In this document: piece after piece, positions 8,911-18,983 of the stretch
Position numbering within the stretch: the first letter of the stretch is position 1
Layout: every line of letters starts with the position of its first letter
Source: Colwellia marinimaniae
Lineage (GTDB): Bacteria > Pseudomonadota > Gammaproteobacteria > Enterobacterales > Alteromonadaceae
Assembly: GCF_002207865.1 (NCBI RefSeq)
Contig: NZ_BDQM01000017.1
Span: 1-64,000, forward strand
Length of the DNA stretch: 64,000 nucleotides
Direction of reading: 5' to 3'
Translations under genes and position numbers: made by a program
Notes under the pieces: generated by a model
Databases searched by the model: none
Told to the model about the DNA's origin: nothing
What the model saw: the letters and a program-made list of their open reading frames with translations, nothing else

Positions 8911-9498
8911 CTAGTTATCCATGGGTAAAAGTGTTGCTTTGATTAACATGACTGGCTTTACCGGTACATCATTCCAAGCCATAGCTTCGTGGTAAGCTGT
9001 CGGCACCTTAGCAATGGCTTCTAGTACTTCCTCACCTTCAATAATAGCGCCAAAAACAGCGTAGCCCCATTTTCTACCAGGGTCTAATGTGGTGTTATCT
9101 GCTAGGTTAAAAAAGAATTGACGATTGGCAGTATGAGGTCGATTTTCTTTCGCCATGGCAATGGTACCCACTTCATTTTTTAAGCCATTGCCCGACTCAT
9201 TAACAATGTTCTTACCTAACTTTTTGGCGGTAAACTCAGCGTCATAACCACCACCTTGCACAATAAAGTCATCAATAATACGGTGAAAAATGGTGTTGTT
9301 ATACTCACCTTTTACTACATATTCTAGAAAATTATCCACGGTAATTGGGGCTTTAACTCTATCAAGTTCAACAATAATGACCCCCATAGAGGTTTGCAAC
9401 TTTACTTTAGGATATATGTTAGTTGGATCAACCGCATAGCTAAAAGCACTACTGATTAGCAAGGTGGTGATGATGATATATGGCCATAGTTTTTTCAA
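8911..9498 (-). CDS. Periplasmic cyclophilin-type peptidyl-prolyl isomerase
   Basis: A 195-residue protein with an N-terminal signal peptide (MKKLWPYIIITTLLISSAFSYA). The cyclophilin domain follows: VKLQTSMGVIIVELD, FHRIIDDFIVQGGGYD (active-site FHR and QGG), TIAMAKENRPHTANRQFFFNL and YAVFGAIIEGEEVL. It catalyses cis-trans isomerisation of prolyl bonds, here in the periplasm during envelope protein folding. It lies between ampG and yajG, all on the minus strand, and only about 40 bases after yajG, so yajG and this gene may be co-transcribed. PpiA-like is the closest description. Confidence 0.9.
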   Translation of the reverse strand: MKKLWPYIIITTLLISSAFSYAVDPTNIYPKVKLQTSMGVIIVELDRVKAPITVDNFLEYVVKGEYNNTIFHRIIDDFIVQGGGYDAEFTAKKLGKNIVNESGNGLKNEVGTIAMAKENRPHTANRQFFFNLADNTTLDPGRKWGYAVFGAIIEGEEVLEAIAKVPTAYHEAMAWNDVPVKPVMLIKATLLPMDN

Positions 9499-9539
9499 AA
9501 TTAGCTACCATTCATTGGTGGAAGCAACGTGGTACGCTG

Positions 9540-10109
9540 CTATAAAAAAGTTTTAATATCGTTACTGGATAAAATTTGTTTTAACAAGCTGCTTAAATGC
9601 TGATTAAACTCACGCTCTAACACCGCGATATCCGCATTAAGGGCACCTTCGCTATGGCCACGGGTTTTAAAGCGGCTGGTCAGGGTTTGTTTGCCATTGT
9701 CTATGCTAACCTTGATAATAATTTCACTTTGGGTGTTATAGCTAACAGTTTCCTGCTCAACACTGATAACCGCTTTTTCTATAGTGACCGTCATCTTGTT
9801 TTTTGCGCTATTGTTAAAAGCTAAACCTTGCTGTTGCCACTGTTTAGCTAAAAGAGCTTCAATAATTTCTTCAAGACGCTGTTTCGATGAAAGAATTATT
9901 GCTGCTTCATCTTGCTCGAGTATTTGAATGATATGGGTGCTGGTACGCATATCAATAACCGTGAGTTGTGCTTGTTTATGAGATAACTGGTTCGAGGGCG
10001 AAAGATACACTTGGGGTGAGACAATTAAATGAGTAGGCGCGGCACTACAGCCGACAATAGCTATAAGTAATGATGCTAGGGCGATAGACTTTAATTTGTT
10101 TTGGTTCAT
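9540..10109 (-). CDS. yajG: YajG-family lipoprotein
   Basis: A 189-residue lipoprotein: basic N-terminus, hydrophobic stretch and lipobox IVGC (Cys about residue 21), so acylated and anchored to the envelope. The mature part matches the YajG family, with VIDMRTSTHII near the start, LEEIIEALLAKQWQQQGL in the middle, and a C-terminal helix. Its function is unknown. In E. coli yajG sits between ampG and bolA; here the same trio is preserved with a cyclophilin gene inserted and rlmG in between. The Asp at +2 that would retain it in the inner membrane is absent (Cys-Ser-Ala), so outer membrane location is likely. Confidence 0.85.
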   Translation of the reverse strand: MNQNKLKSIALASLLIAIVGCSAAPTHLIVSPQVYLSPSNQLSHKQAQLTVIDMRTSTHIIQILEQDEAAIILSSKQRLEEIIEALLAKQWQQQGLAFNNSAKNKMTVTIEKAVISVEQETVSYNTQSEIIIKVSIDNGKQTLTSRFKTRGHSEGALNADIAVLEREFNQHLSSLLKQILSSNDIKTFL

Positions 10110-10126
10110 TGTTTTATCAAGCCTTT

Positions 10127-11317
10127 TTATTTTTTAATTGCTGAGTGCGTGACAAACTTATTATTACTGGCGATTAAGGTTTCATTACCAAAAAGGCGCT
10201 GTAATTTAATATGATAAGCTAACTGTCGGTTGCCAATAATCCGTAATTCTCCGCCTTTTTTGAGTACTCTGTGGCTATCTCTAAACATCTGCCAAGCAAT
10301 ATGATCTGTGGTAGCGGTATTTTGATGAAAAGGTGGATTACACAAAATTAAATCAACACTACCACCTTCTATATCGGTTAAAGAGTCGTTAAGGATAAAC
10401 TGACAATTTTCAATCGATTCAGGTAGATTTGTTTTTATATTCTGTTCAGCAGAAGCGATGGCCATGGTTGATTCATCAATAAACTGAACATGCGCTTCAG
10501 GTTGGTTAGCCAATACGGTTAGCCCAATCACGCCATTACCACAGCCTAAATCAATTACTTTGCTGTTAGCGGCCACTTTAGGTAGATTTTCAATAAAGTA
10601 GCGAGCGCCAATATCTAACTTTTCTCTGGCATAAACATTGGCATGATTACTAACACTAAGTTCACGTGACGGCGAGTCATTGGTAGATTTATGCGTTATG
10701 GTCCATACCGTTGGAAAAGGCGAGTGATTTACTTGTTTATTGTTTATATGACAGTCAAACTGGCAAAATACTAAACGCGCTTTTTTTACCGCTAAAGAGG
10801 TCTTTGTGGTGCCTAAATATTTTTCAAACACTTTTAACGTTGCGCTGTGTATTTCTTTAGCGCGATCTGCGGCGATAAAAATACAGTTATCGCTAACCGA
10901 TTGCTTAATTTGAATAAGCTGTTCAATTAACATTGCTTTGCTTTTTGGGATTTTATATAAAATGACATCAATGTCATTAGGTAAGGCATCAAGCGAGTTT
11001 AGCTGGGTAATATTGCTATCATCGAGGGAATTTTGCTCAATGTTATAGCTTATTCCTTGGCTACTGATATAAGAGTCATTAATACAAACCACTTCAGCAT
11101 TCTCACTACCAGAATGGCAAAAATTCGTCGTCAATGCGCCAAAGGCATCATTAAAAATAGCCACCTTGGTATTAGCGTTAATTAAACCTTGTTCTTCAAT
11201 ATGGTTTATCAGGTATTCATCGGCTGAGTCCCATGCTTGTAAGCTACGGTTTACTTGCGCAGCAGGGAAGCGGCTGAGGAATAAGTTTCTATCATTAACA
11301 ATAAAGGGGCTGATCAT
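10127..11317 (-). CDS. rlmG: 23S rRNA (guanine-1835-N2)-methyltransferase RlmG
   Basis: A 396-residue two-domain rRNA methyltransferase of the RsmC/RlmG type. The N-terminal half is a degenerate methyltransferase fold with FPAAQVNRSLQAWDSADEYL. The C-terminal half is catalytic, with the SAM motif VIDLGCGNGVIGL and the NPPFHQ motif typical of N2-guanine methylation. It modifies G1835 in helix 68-69 of 23S rRNA. The start at 11317 matches the family N-terminus; the longer frame from a GTG at 11392 adds 25 residues not seen in RlmG, though no good ribosome site precedes either. It is divergent from bolA and close upstream of yajG. Confidence 0.9.
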   Translation of the reverse strand: MISPFIVNDRNLFLSRFPAAQVNRSLQAWDSADEYLINHIEEQGLINANTKVAIFNDAFGALTTNFCHSGSENAEVVCINDSYISSQGISYNIEQNSLDDSNITQLNSLDALPNDIDVILYKIPKSKAMLIEQLIQIKQSVSDNCIFIAADRAKEIHSATLKVFEKYLGTTKTSLAVKKARLVFCQFDCHINNKQVNHSPFPTVWTITHKSTNDSPSRELSVSNHANVYAREKLDIGARYFIENLPKVAANSKVIDLGCGNGVIGLTVLANQPEAHVQFIDESTMAIASAEQNIKTNLPESIENCQFILNDSLTDIEGGSVDLILCNPPFHQNTATTDHIAWQMFRDSHRVLKKGGELRIIGNRQLAYHIKLQRLFGNETLIASNNKFVTHSAIKK

Positions 11318-11455
11318 AAAAATGGCTAAAAGGGCAGGGAAAATTTGCCCGCTATTGTGGCATAATTGACAAGATATTGTTGGTCTATCCACTTAAATCG
11401 GCTAAAATATTTGCCAATATAAATACTTAATAAATTTACCTTCAGCGAGAGAATA

Positions 11456-11770
11456 ATGACTGTAGCCTCTGTTATTGAACAAAAACTACGTGATGCCTTT
11501 CAGCCATCACACCTAGATGTGATCAATGAAAGCAATAACCATAATGTACCACCGGGCAGTGAGTCACACTTTAAAGTAGTGATAGTTGCTAAAGCGTTTG
11601 AAAATGAACGTTTAATAAAACGCCACCGTTTAGTGAATGCTGTGCTCTCAGAGGAGTTAGCCGAAAAAATTCATGCGCTGGCATTACATACTTATACAGA
11701 AAAAGAATGGCAAGAGCAGTACGCTAACAATACACCAAGCTCACCAAACTGCTTAGGTGGCGGAAAATAA
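11456..11770 (+). CDS. bolA: BolA family protein
   Basis: A 104-residue BolA-fold protein. The family core is clear: NVPPGSESHFKVVIV, the conserved RHRLVNAVL helix and HALALHTYTEKEW. BolA partners with monothiol glutaredoxin Grx4 to hold 2Fe-2S clusters and affects morphology and biofilm genes. The invariant His in the RHR segment (Fe-S ligand region) is present. A GAGAG ribosome site precedes the ATG. It is divergent from rlmG and 155 bases ahead of fabV. Confidence 0.93.
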   Translation: MTVASVIEQKLRDAFQPSHLDVINESNNHNVPPGSESHFKVVIVAKAFENERLIKRHRLVNAVLSEELAEKIHALALHTYTEKEWQEQYANNTPSSPNCLGGGK

Positions 11771-11925
11771 ACGAGAAAAAATCGCCTTCTGGTCGTACCT
11801 CTTTATGCCTAAGGCAGGGTACAATAGTAACAATTTTTTGAAAATGTCTTTCAAACCTTAGCTATGATTTATGCAAAATGGCATCACTCTAGCTGAGTCA
11901 CTAATATAAATAAAAAGGTTTACTT

Positions 11926-13116
11926 ATGGTTATCAAACCAAAAATTCGTGGTTTTATCTGTACTAATGCTCACCCAGTAGGTTGTGAAGCCCATGTAAAT
12001 GAGCAAATTTCTTACGTTAAAGCGCAAACATCAGCGACTTCTGGTCCTAAAAATGTTTTAGTTATTGGTGCTTCTACTGGTTATGGTTTAGCTTCACGTA
12101 TCACCGCTACTTTTGCTTATGATGCACAAACCTTAGGCATTTTCTTTGAAAAACCGCCGTCAGAAAGAAAAACAGCATCTGCTGGTTGGTATAACACAGT
12201 AGCATTTCAAAAAGCAGCTGATGCAGCCGGCATTTACTCTAAAAATATTAATGGTGATGCTTTCTCTCATGAAATAAAAGCCAAAGCGATTGCAGCCATT
12301 AAAGCTGATATGGGTAAAGTTGATTTAGTGGTTTATTCATTGGCATCGCCACGTAGAACTGATCCAGATACCGGTGAAGTATATGTATCAACGTTAAAGC
12401 CAATAGGTCAAAGTGTTACCACTAAGAACCTAAATACCTCAAAGCGTACTATTGATGAAATCTCTGTTGAAGCAGCAAATGAGGCTGAAATTCAAGGTAC
12501 TATTGATGTCATGGGCGGCGCTGATTGGGAACTGTGGATGAACGCGCTTGCTGATGCCGGTGTCTTAGCCGAAGGTGTTAAAACCGTCGCTTACACCTAC
12601 ATTGGTAAAGAGTTAACGTGGCCAATTTACGGTAAAGCGACTATTGGTAAAGCGAAAGAAGATTTAGACCGAGCAGCAACGGCAATTAATGCCGCAACCG
12701 CTGATTTAAACGGTAAAGCCCGTGTTACTTCATTAAACGCTGTGGTGACTCAAGCAAGCTCAGCTATTCCAATTATGCCGCTATATATTTCAGCTATGTT
12801 CAAAGTGATGAAAGCTGATGGTACATATGAAGGTTGTATCGAACAAATTTCGAACTTATTCAAAGAGAATATTTATAGTGACTCTCCTCGTCTAGATGAG
12901 CAAGGTCGTTTCCGTCAAAACTATAAAGAATTAGAAGATAGTGTTCAGCAACGTGTTACCGATATTTGGAATCGTGTTGATACTGATAGCATTGATGAAT
13001 TAACCGATTACGTCGCTTATCATCAAGAATTCTTAAAACTGTTTGGTTTTGGTATTGCTGGTGTTGATTATGACGCTGACGTGAATCAAGAAATAGCTAT
13101 TAATAACTTAGTCTAG
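11926..13116 (+). CDS. fabV: Trans-2-enoyl-CoA/ACP reductase FabV (NADH)
   Basis: A 396-residue single-domain reductase of the FabV/TER family, which performs the last step of fatty acid elongation and is naturally resistant to triclosan. The N-terminus [20 protein letters not shown] is diagnostic. The cofactor loop is [16 protein letters not shown], and the active site is the spaced Tyr-x8-Lys in [13 protein letters not shown]. It is monocistronic, with its own strong terminator at 13188-13235. FabV often replaces FabI in marine gammaproteobacteria; whether FabI also exists cannot be seen here. Confidence 0.95.
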   Translation: MVIKPKIRGFICTNAHPVGCEAHVNEQISYVKAQTSATSGPKNVLVIGASTGYGLASRITATFAYDAQTLGIFFEKPPSERKTASAGWYNTVAFQKAADAAGIYSKNINGDAFSHEIKAKAIAAIKADMGKVDLVVYSLASPRRTDPDTGEVYVSTLKPIGQSVTTKNLNTSKRTIDEISVEAANEAEIQGTIDVMGGADWELWMNALADAGVLAEGVKTVAYTYIGKELTWPIYGKATIGKAKEDLDRAATAINAATADLNGKARVTSLNAVVTQASSAIPIMPLYISAMFKVMKADGTYEGCIEQISNLFKENIYSDSPRLDEQGRFRQNYKELEDSVQQRVTDIWNRVDTDSIDELTDYVAYHQEFLKLFGFGIAGVDYDADVNQEIAINNLV

Positions 13117-13187
13117 TTAAGTCTAGCTTAAATAAACTTTAGCTAAGTGTCATTGTTATTGCCTGGGGGCATTAACAGCTAAACATT

Positions 13188-13235
13188 AAAAAGCCGCACT
13201 CTTTATTACTAGTAATAAAGAGTGCGGCTTTTTTG
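13188..13235 (+). terminator. Rho-independent terminator after fabV
   Basis: An 18-bp GC-containing stem (AAGCCGCACTCTTTATTA paired with its complement around a CTAG loop) flanked by A-run and T-run. The symmetry would let it work in both directions. Confidence 0.9.
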
Positions 13236-13630
13236 TGATCTAGTGACCTTCCAAATAATATAAAACACTATTCAGATGAATAGTGTTCACTGCGTGCGCT
13301 AAGTGGAAACTAGCACTCGAAATAACAAAAATATCCAATCACGCTATTAACTAAATTACTCAGAAATTAACAACGCTAATAGGGCATAAAACTGAGAACC
13401 TTAGGTTGAAAGCAATTAATGGTTATATATCTATAAATTACAAGTAAGTATACTCAGGCTTGTCGCTAAAAAGACTACTTGATCGTGGTAATGTGTTTTA
13501 TGAATTTAATTAGGTAATTCATATTTAAGTGTCAAGTATTTTTACACATTACTTTATAACAAAACACCTTCAATTTTCAGTACGTTGAAATACAACAGGT
13601 TTACTTCTTTGGTGTATAAATTGCTTAAAT

Positions 13631-13663
13631 TAAATACACCCCTATTTTTAAAGGGTGTATTTA
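13631..13663 (+). promoter_or_regulatory. Hairpin in the leader of the PEP-CTERM gene
   Basis: TAAATACACCC (13631-13641) pairs perfectly with GGGTGTATTTA (13653-13663). It lies 40 bases ahead of the gene's ribosome site and is followed by a short T-rich stretch, so it may be a weak terminator or attenuator. The frame that reads through it from 13585 has no ribosome site. Confidence 0.45.
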
Positions 13664-13701
13664 ACTTTATTTCTAATGAAAACTATCAAAAGGAATATAT
13701 T

Positions 13702-14529
13702 ATGAAAAACAATGGCTTATTGTTTGTGTTGTTGTCTTCTGTGACGTTTATGTCTGTGCAAGCAAATGCAACTTTAATTACATTTGATGGTCAACTAGCC
13801 TCAGATGGTTCAGGTTTAACCAGTCAGCTTATCGACTCCTCAAATCAATTAGATTTATCGAGTGGTTTTTTCATTGAAACTTTCGATGCAAGCACTCAAA
13901 TGACAGGTTTCCCTTTCCCTCCAAACCAAGATACAAGTTACAATTACAATAACGCGGCTACCAATAATGGTGGCTGTGGTATTAATACCTTGGGGGCACC
14001 AGGCATTGTAATATCAGAAACGGGTGGTGGTTTAGGTGTTATGAAGGGTAGTGTTAGCAATGTAGCAGCGCAACCTGGTGGCACAGATACTACAATAGGA
14101 GACACTACTTGTTATGGCTTTACCCCTAAAACAGGTAGCAGCGGTACAATAACCGTTGATTATTTTAATTTCCTCCCACAGGGAGTCACTCTTGATTATT
14201 TTGGTTTTTATTGGGGCTCAGTTGACACGTATAACGATTTTGAATTTTTTTTAGATAATCAAAGTATATTTCAAATTACAGGCTCTACATTGTTAAGCGA
14301 ACTTCTTGGCTCTTCTGGCAATCAAAATAGTACTATGTCGAATACTTATGTAAATATATTCTTTGAGAACGGTGAAAGCTTTAATAAATTTACTGTAACC
14401 AGCAACGGAATTGCTGGCGAGTTTGATAACGTTGTGGTTCGTTCAAAAATACCCGAACCAATGTCGTTAACCATATTTGCTCTTGGTTTAATAGGTCTAG
14501 CCTATAGAACAAAAAAACATCAACTCTAA
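13702..14529 (+). CDS. PEP-CTERM sorting domain protein, exported
   Basis: A 275-residue protein with a signal peptide (MKNNGLLFVLLSSVTFMSVQANA) and a C-terminal PEP-CTERM sorting signal: IPEP, then a hydrophobic segment (MSLTIFALGLIGLAYR) and a basic tail. Such proteins are processed by exosortase and are linked to exopolysaccharide or biofilm matrix production. The mature part is a low-complexity, Gly/Asn/Thr-rich beta domain with two Cys (GGCGINT, DTTCYGF). The start at 13702 follows AAAGGA. The exosortase gene is not in the window. Function of the mature domain is unknown. Confidence 0.85.
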   Translation: MKNNGLLFVLLSSVTFMSVQANATLITFDGQLASDGSGLTSQLIDSSNQLDLSSGFFIETFDASTQMTGFPFPPNQDTSYNYNNAATNNGGCGINTLGAPGIVISETGGGLGVMKGSVSNVAAQPGGTDTTIGDTTCYGFTPKTGSSGTITVDYFNFLPQGVTLDYFGFYWGSVDTYNDFEFFLDNQSIFQITGSTLLSELLGSSGNQNSTMSNTYVNIFFENGESFNKFTVTSNGIAGEFDNVVVRSKIPEPMSLTIFALGLIGLAYRTKKHQL

Positions 14530-14556
14530 TCTTTTGCCACTAACAGAAAGCGACGA

Positions 14557-14588
14557 GACCATTGGCCTATGCCAATGGTCATTTTATT
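14557..14588 (+). terminator. Terminator after the PEP-CTERM gene
   Basis: GACCATTGGC pairs with GCCAATGGTC around a CTAT loop (14557-14580), followed by a T-rich tail. Confidence 0.85.
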
Positions 14589-15382
14589 TGTTGTTCTAAA
14601 AAATCAACAAATACTATTGATGAATAAACTTAATCTTTTAAAATATAGTGTATCTTCCTGTCTTATTTTGCATGGATATCCTTTACCATGTTAATGAATA
14701 AAGAAAAGTTGGGAAGTCGTTCTAACGGCTATTGTATTCAGTATGGAATCAGTTAGCATTATCAAATGATATCATTCAATCTCTTAGCGGAGGTTTATAA
14801 TTAAAAACTAGTAGCTTTATTAATGAACGGATAACTTTTAGTTTTTAACCTGTAATATCAGCTTTTGTATCTATGCCAAAACCACATGGAGATGCAAATT
14901 TTAGCTAAATTTAGAAACGCCTTTACGCAAGGCATTGATTGGGGGAGTTGTTAAGGTGAATATTCCTCCTGTATTAATCTAAGTAAGCTACATCATTAAA
15001 GTGACCTTGTCGAAATTAATTGCGTAATTTAAAGTGTTTCTACCCCCCCCTACGGGGACTCTTGAGCAGTTTCAAGTGGCTTGGGTAATAATTGACCTAA
15101 ATCAGATGGTTTTCAACAACAAATCCTGACCCCATACTCTCCCAGTGGAAACTGTCAAAAAATATGACGCTATCAAATGATTATTTTCGTTTAGCAAATA
15201 CGTATCCTAAATTTAAACTCTGTAAAGTCCACTTTTATATCAAAAGTGAATGTTCGCTCGGGGATTTGGCTCGGAAGATAAGGGCGTTTTATTACAAAAT
15301 TTAGTATTTGAAATGACGCCTCGTTAAATGCCTAATAGTTCCAAGGTAACTCGATTCATATGGTTGGATATTTTCTTTTTAA
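14589..15382. other. Gene-free region of about 800 bases
   Basis: I find no open frame with a ribosome site, no tRNA and no clear repeat in this stretch. It contains a C8 run near 15044-15051 and several stop-rich AT segments. It separates a terminated plus-strand gene from a minus-strand gene's 3' end, so it need not hold a promoter for either. It may be decayed coding or inserted sequence. Confidence 0.5.
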
Positions 15383-16042
15383 TTAAACATACCAATAAAT
15401 CATCAAAAAGTGACAGGTAGCGCCACCTAGAACAAAAAGATGCCAAATAGCATGAGTGTAAGCCACTGTTTTTTTGACATAGAAAAATACGCCCAGACAA
15501 TAAATCAGCCCACCTAAGGCTAACAAATTAACGGCCTGCTCAGGTAATGCCTGATATAATTCAGCTAAAACTCCTAAGGAAATAAAGCCCATGGCTAAAT
15601 AAGTGCATAAGGATACTTTCTTGTACTTATTGCCAAATTTTATTTTAAAAATAATCCCTGCAAGCGCAAATAGCCAAATCAATGCTAATAAGGTATAGCC
15701 AAGTGGGCCTGCTAAAGTGATGGCGAACAGTGGTGTATAGGTGCCAGCAATGAGTAAATAAATTGCGCAGTGATCGAGTAGTTTGAAGACACTTTTAGCG
15801 CGTTCATTGGTTAAACTATGGTAAAGGGTTGATGCTAAAAAGAGTAAAATACCACTGCTAGCAAAGACACTGAAGCTGATGATGCGGTTAATATCACCCT
15901 GACTGTTTTTTAATAATAAAAACAGTGCTAAGCAACTGAGTATTAGGCCAAAGGCATGGCTGATGGCATTTAGAGCTTCTTCACGACGGCTATAGGACGT
16001 GGGCTGACAATTGTCTGTAGGACTGTTTTTCTGGGAAGGCAT
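15383..16042 (-). CDS. Hemolysin III family membrane protein (YqfA/TrhA-like)
   Basis: A 219-residue protein with seven transmembrane helices and the family's conserved metal-site residues: SRREEALNAISHAFG at the N-terminus, SSGILLFLASTLYHS, LDHCAIYLLIAGTYTP and a C-terminal THAIWHLFVLGGATCHF. These Ser, His and Asp positions form the Zn-hydrolase-like site shared with PAQR receptors. In E. coli the protein affects membrane energetics; the haemolysin label is historical. Start taken at the ATG at 16042; the TTG five codons earlier is an alternative. It is a single gene, upstream neighbour an EF-hand gene on the same strand. Confidence 0.88.
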   Translation of the reverse strand: MPSQKNSPTDNCQPTSYSRREEALNAISHAFGLILSCLALFLLLKNSQGDINRIISFSVFASSGILLFLASTLYHSLTNERAKSVFKLLDHCAIYLLIAGTYTPLFAITLAGPLGYTLLALIWLFALAGIIFKIKFGNKYKKVSLCTYLAMGFISLGVLAELYQALPEQAVNLLALGGLIYCLGVFFYVKKTVAYTHAIWHLFVLGGATCHFLMIYWYV

Positions 16043-16167
16043 AGTTAATCGCTGCAATTAATTGAGTGTACAAGTGTACGCTCAATTATAAAGCAAAGAA
16101 AGAGTTTTGTTTGAAGAGTAAGTTTAAGGCTAAAGCTCGTTTAGCCATGCAGTGCCAGCGCTATTTA

Positions 16168-16386
16168 TTACAGGGCTAACTCAATAACCATGTCTCTTAA
16201 TTCATCTTTAGAGATAGAGTTACTGTGATTTTTATCAAAGCGATTAAAGATGGTCTCACACATGCGAATACCTTTGTCTTGCAGTAATACATCAATCAAC
16301 TCAACAAACTCAGTACGATTAATTACGCCATCTTTATCTTCATCAAACACTTCAAATAATTCATCTACCCACTGATTTAAGTCCAT
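16168..16386 (-). CDS. Small EF-hand calcium-binding protein
   Basis: A 72-residue cytoplasmic protein made of two EF-hands. Loop one is DEDKDGVINRTE (residues 15-26), with canonical ligands at positions 1, 3, 5 and 12. Loop two is DKNHSNSISKDE (51-62), which has Asn instead of Gly at loop position 6, so its affinity may be lower. There is no signal peptide. Single small EF-hand proteins of this type are common in marine gammaproteobacteria and are thought to buffer or sense Ca2+. It is divergent from the S33 peptidase gene across a region of about 345 bases with no other gene. Confidence 0.85.
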   Translation of the reverse strand: MDLNQWVDELFEVFDEDKDGVINRTEFVELIDVLLQDKGIRMCETIFNRFDKNHSNSISKDELRDMVIELAL

Positions 16387-16731
16387 ATGTAATCCTTAGC
16401 ACCAATTTAAATAAGAGATGACTAAACCATATCCCTTATTTAGGTGTTTGGGAATGGCTATTTAATCTTTTTTATCCTTATGATGGATAAAGACACAATT
16501 TACTTGCTTGTTGTTAACTTTCGGGGGGATTAAGCATTAACTGGTCGGATTTCTTTATTGTTGATTTCATCTCTATAGCTAGCGATAAATACTCAATAGT
16601 GGTGTTTCTTGTTAGTTATTCTTTATATTTTATCTTGATGTTATCTTTATTTTGAGATTTTTTTATATTTTTTGTAATAAATTTGAAAAGGTGAAGACTA
16701 ACTGTTGGATGCTTTATTAAGGAAAGATAAA

Positions 16732-18231
16732 ATGAAAACGATGTGGGAAAGAACGTGGAAAAAACTTTTTACTCTCGGCTTGTTATCCATTAGCGCAACA
16801 AGCTGGGCGAGTGATAATAAATTAACATTAGAGAATTGCCATTTAGGCGAAATACGCTCACAAGTGAAATGTGGGACATTGCAAGTACCTGAAAATTACC
16901 AAAAACCGCAAGGTAGACAAATCTCAGTAAACTTTTCAATACTGCCAGCCATTAATAATAGTGATAATAAAGTTCCGTTAATGTTTCTTGCTGGTGGGCC
17001 AGGCCAAGGCGCAGTTGAGTTATCAGCGCATATATTTAGAAATTTCAATGAAATACGTAAATCTCGCGATATTATTTTAGTTGACCAACGCGGTACAGGT
17101 GCTTCTAGCCCCTTACAGTGTCAAGATAAGGTTGGCATTAACCCTTACACTAGCTTGATTGAAGACTTTACTAACGAAGAAGTAAAAGATTGTTTAGCGC
17201 AGTTAACCGCAGACGACAAGCTTGACTTAGCGCAGTTTACTTCTGAAAACGCTGTTCGTGATTTTGACGCGGTGCGCGCGGCTTTGGGTCATGAAAAAAT
17301 TAATATTTACGGCGGCTCTTACGGTACTCGTGCAGCACTAGTGTATATGCGTTTGTTTCCACAATCGCTCAATAGTGTGGTACTAGACAGCGTTGCACCG
17401 GTAGAAGTGCCTATTGGTCTTTTTGGTCAAAGCGCCGCGAGATCGTTCAAACTGTTATTAGAAAATTGCCAAAAAGATAAAGCATGCCAGCAAGCCTACC
17501 CCAATTTAGCACAAGAATTTAAAAATGTGGTTGCCAAGTTAGCGCAAAGCCCTGCTAAGGTGATTATTAGCCATCCAAGGCTTGGCACGGCAACGGAATT
17601 TATTATTAACGACACTAAGTTTATTTCTACCTTGCAAATGCAGCTTTATTCGTTAACAGGTCGCTCACTGGTACCTTTAATCATTCATCAAGCCAGTATT
17701 GGCGATTTTAAACCACTCGCAGGGTTAATTGCGCAAACTGATACCGATGAAGGTATGGGTATTTATATTGGTTTGCATCTGAATATTGTTTGTAATGAAG
17801 ACATGCCAAGAATGTCTGAGCAGATGCTTAAAGATGATGCCATTAATGATTTTGCTAAAGATCTTAGCAACAAAATTATGCAAGATGCTTGTGCAGTGTG
17901 GCCAACGTACTCGGTAAGTGATGATTTTTATATGCCGATAACGGCTAATATTCCAACGCTTATTTTATCAGGTGAGTTAGACCCTGTTACCCCGCCAAGC
18001 AATGGTGAAAAGTCAGCGGCAACCTTGCCCAATAGCCATCATATTGTTGTTAAAAATACTGCGCACATTGTGGCATCAACAAAATGTGCGGTTGGCCTTG
18101 TTAATGAATTTTTAAGCAGTTTAATGCCGAAGACATTAGATGAAAGTTGTTTAAGTGAATTGCCTGAGGAGTCCTTTATGACCGGCTTAAATGGCAGCGT
18201 GATTGTCACACCTCAGGCTGATAAGGAGTAA
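16732..18231 (+). CDS. Exported alpha/beta hydrolase, tripeptidyl aminopeptidase-like (S33)
   Basis: A 499-residue protein with an N-terminal signal peptide (MKTMWERTWKKLFTLGLLSISATSWA). Hydrolase motifs are FLAGGPGQGA (oxyanion region), DQRGTGASSPLQC, the nucleophile elbow GGSYGTRAAL with the catalytic Ser, and LILSGELDPVTPP plus NTAHIV carrying Asp and His. The C-terminal part is the TAP-like domain. Such enzymes release short peptides or amino acids from N-termini in the periplasm or outside. The start at 16732 follows AAGGAAAG; a TTG at 16705 is less likely. The ABC ATPase gene starts 5 bases after its stop, so the three genes 16.7-20.2 kb form an operon. Confidence 0.88.
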   Translation: MKTMWERTWKKLFTLGLLSISATSWASDNKLTLENCHLGEIRSQVKCGTLQVPENYQKPQGRQISVNFSILPAINNSDNKVPLMFLAGGPGQGAVELSAHIFRNFNEIRKSRDIILVDQRGTGASSPLQCQDKVGINPYTSLIEDFTNEEVKDCLAQLTADDKLDLAQFTSENAVRDFDAVRAALGHEKINIYGGSYGTRAALVYMRLFPQSLNSVVLDSVAPVEVPIGLFGQSAARSFKLLLENCQKDKACQQAYPNLAQEFKNVVAKLAQSPAKVIISHPRLGTATEFIINDTKFISTLQMQLYSLTGRSLVPLIIHQASIGDFKPLAGLIAQTDTDEGMGIYIGLHLNIVCNEDMPRMSEQMLKDDAINDFAKDLSNKIMQDACAVWPTYSVSDDFYMPITANIPTLILSGELDPVTPPSNGEKSAATLPNSHHIVVKNTAHIVASTKCAVGLVNEFLSSLMPKTLDESCLSELPEESFMTGLNGSVIVTPQADKE

Positions 18232-18236
18232 TTGCC

Positions 18237-18983
18237 ATGATTGAAGTAAAGAATTTACATAAAAGTTTTGTCTCAAAAAAGACTACAGTAAAAGCCTTAG
18301 ACGGTTTATCTTTTACCGCTAAAGATGGTGAAATTACTGGCATACTCGGACCCAATGGCGCGGGTAAAACCACTTGTTTGCGTACCTTGTATGGTTTATT
18401 AAAAGCCGATGAAGGCTCAGTAATTGTTGATGGCATTAATGTTGCGGAAGATCCATTAGCAGTGCGAAAAAGTTTGGGCATATTCCCTGATAAATTTGGT
18501 TTGTACGAGCGCTTAACGGCGTATGAGCAAGTGGACTATTTTGCCAGTATTCATGGTATGCACGGCGCAGCTAAGCATCAGGCTATCGAAACCGTTTTTA
18601 AAGAATTAGAAATGACTGAACTAGCGCACCGTAGAACTACAGGTTTCTCACAAGGTCAACGTATGAAAGTTACTCTGGCACAAGCCTTGGTACATCAACC
18701 AAAAAACTTTGTCTTGGATGAGCCGACCCGTGGTTTAGATGTAATGAGTACCCGTATTTTGCGTAACTATTTAGCAGCGCATAAAGAAAAAGGCCACTGC
18801 ATTTTATTTTCATCACATGTAATGCAAGAAGTAGCTGCTTTATGTGATCGGGTCATTATTGTTGCTAACGGCAAGTTGGCCGCAGAAGGTACACCACAAG
18901 AGCTGTGTGATTTAGCCGGTGAAAAATTATTAGAAGATGCCTTTGTTAAGTTAATTGGCTCAGATGAAGGAGTAGCAGCATAA
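18237..18983 (+). CDS. natA: ABC transporter ATP-binding protein, NatA-like
   Basis: A 248-residue ATPase with Walker A GPNGAGKTT (residues 38-46), signature FSQGQRMKV and Walker B VLDEPTRGLD. It is of the ABC-2/NatA type that energises a membrane permease for Na+, drug or lipid export. The permease starts inside its stop codon (TAATG overlap), showing translational coupling. NatA/NatB in Bacillus extrude sodium; here the same pair is coupled to a secreted peptidase. Substrate is not known. Confidence 0.9.
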   Translation: MIEVKNLHKSFVSKKTTVKALDGLSFTAKDGEITGILGPNGAGKTTCLRTLYGLLKADEGSVIVDGINVAEDPLAVRKSLGIFPDKFGLYERLTAYEQVDYFASIHGMHGAAKHQAIETVFKELEMTELAHRRTTGFSQGQRMKVTLAQALVHQPKNFVLDEPTRGLDVMSTRILRNYLAAHKEKGHCILFSSHVMQEVAALCDRVIIVANGKLAAEGTPQELCDLAGEKLLEDAFVKLIGSDEGVAA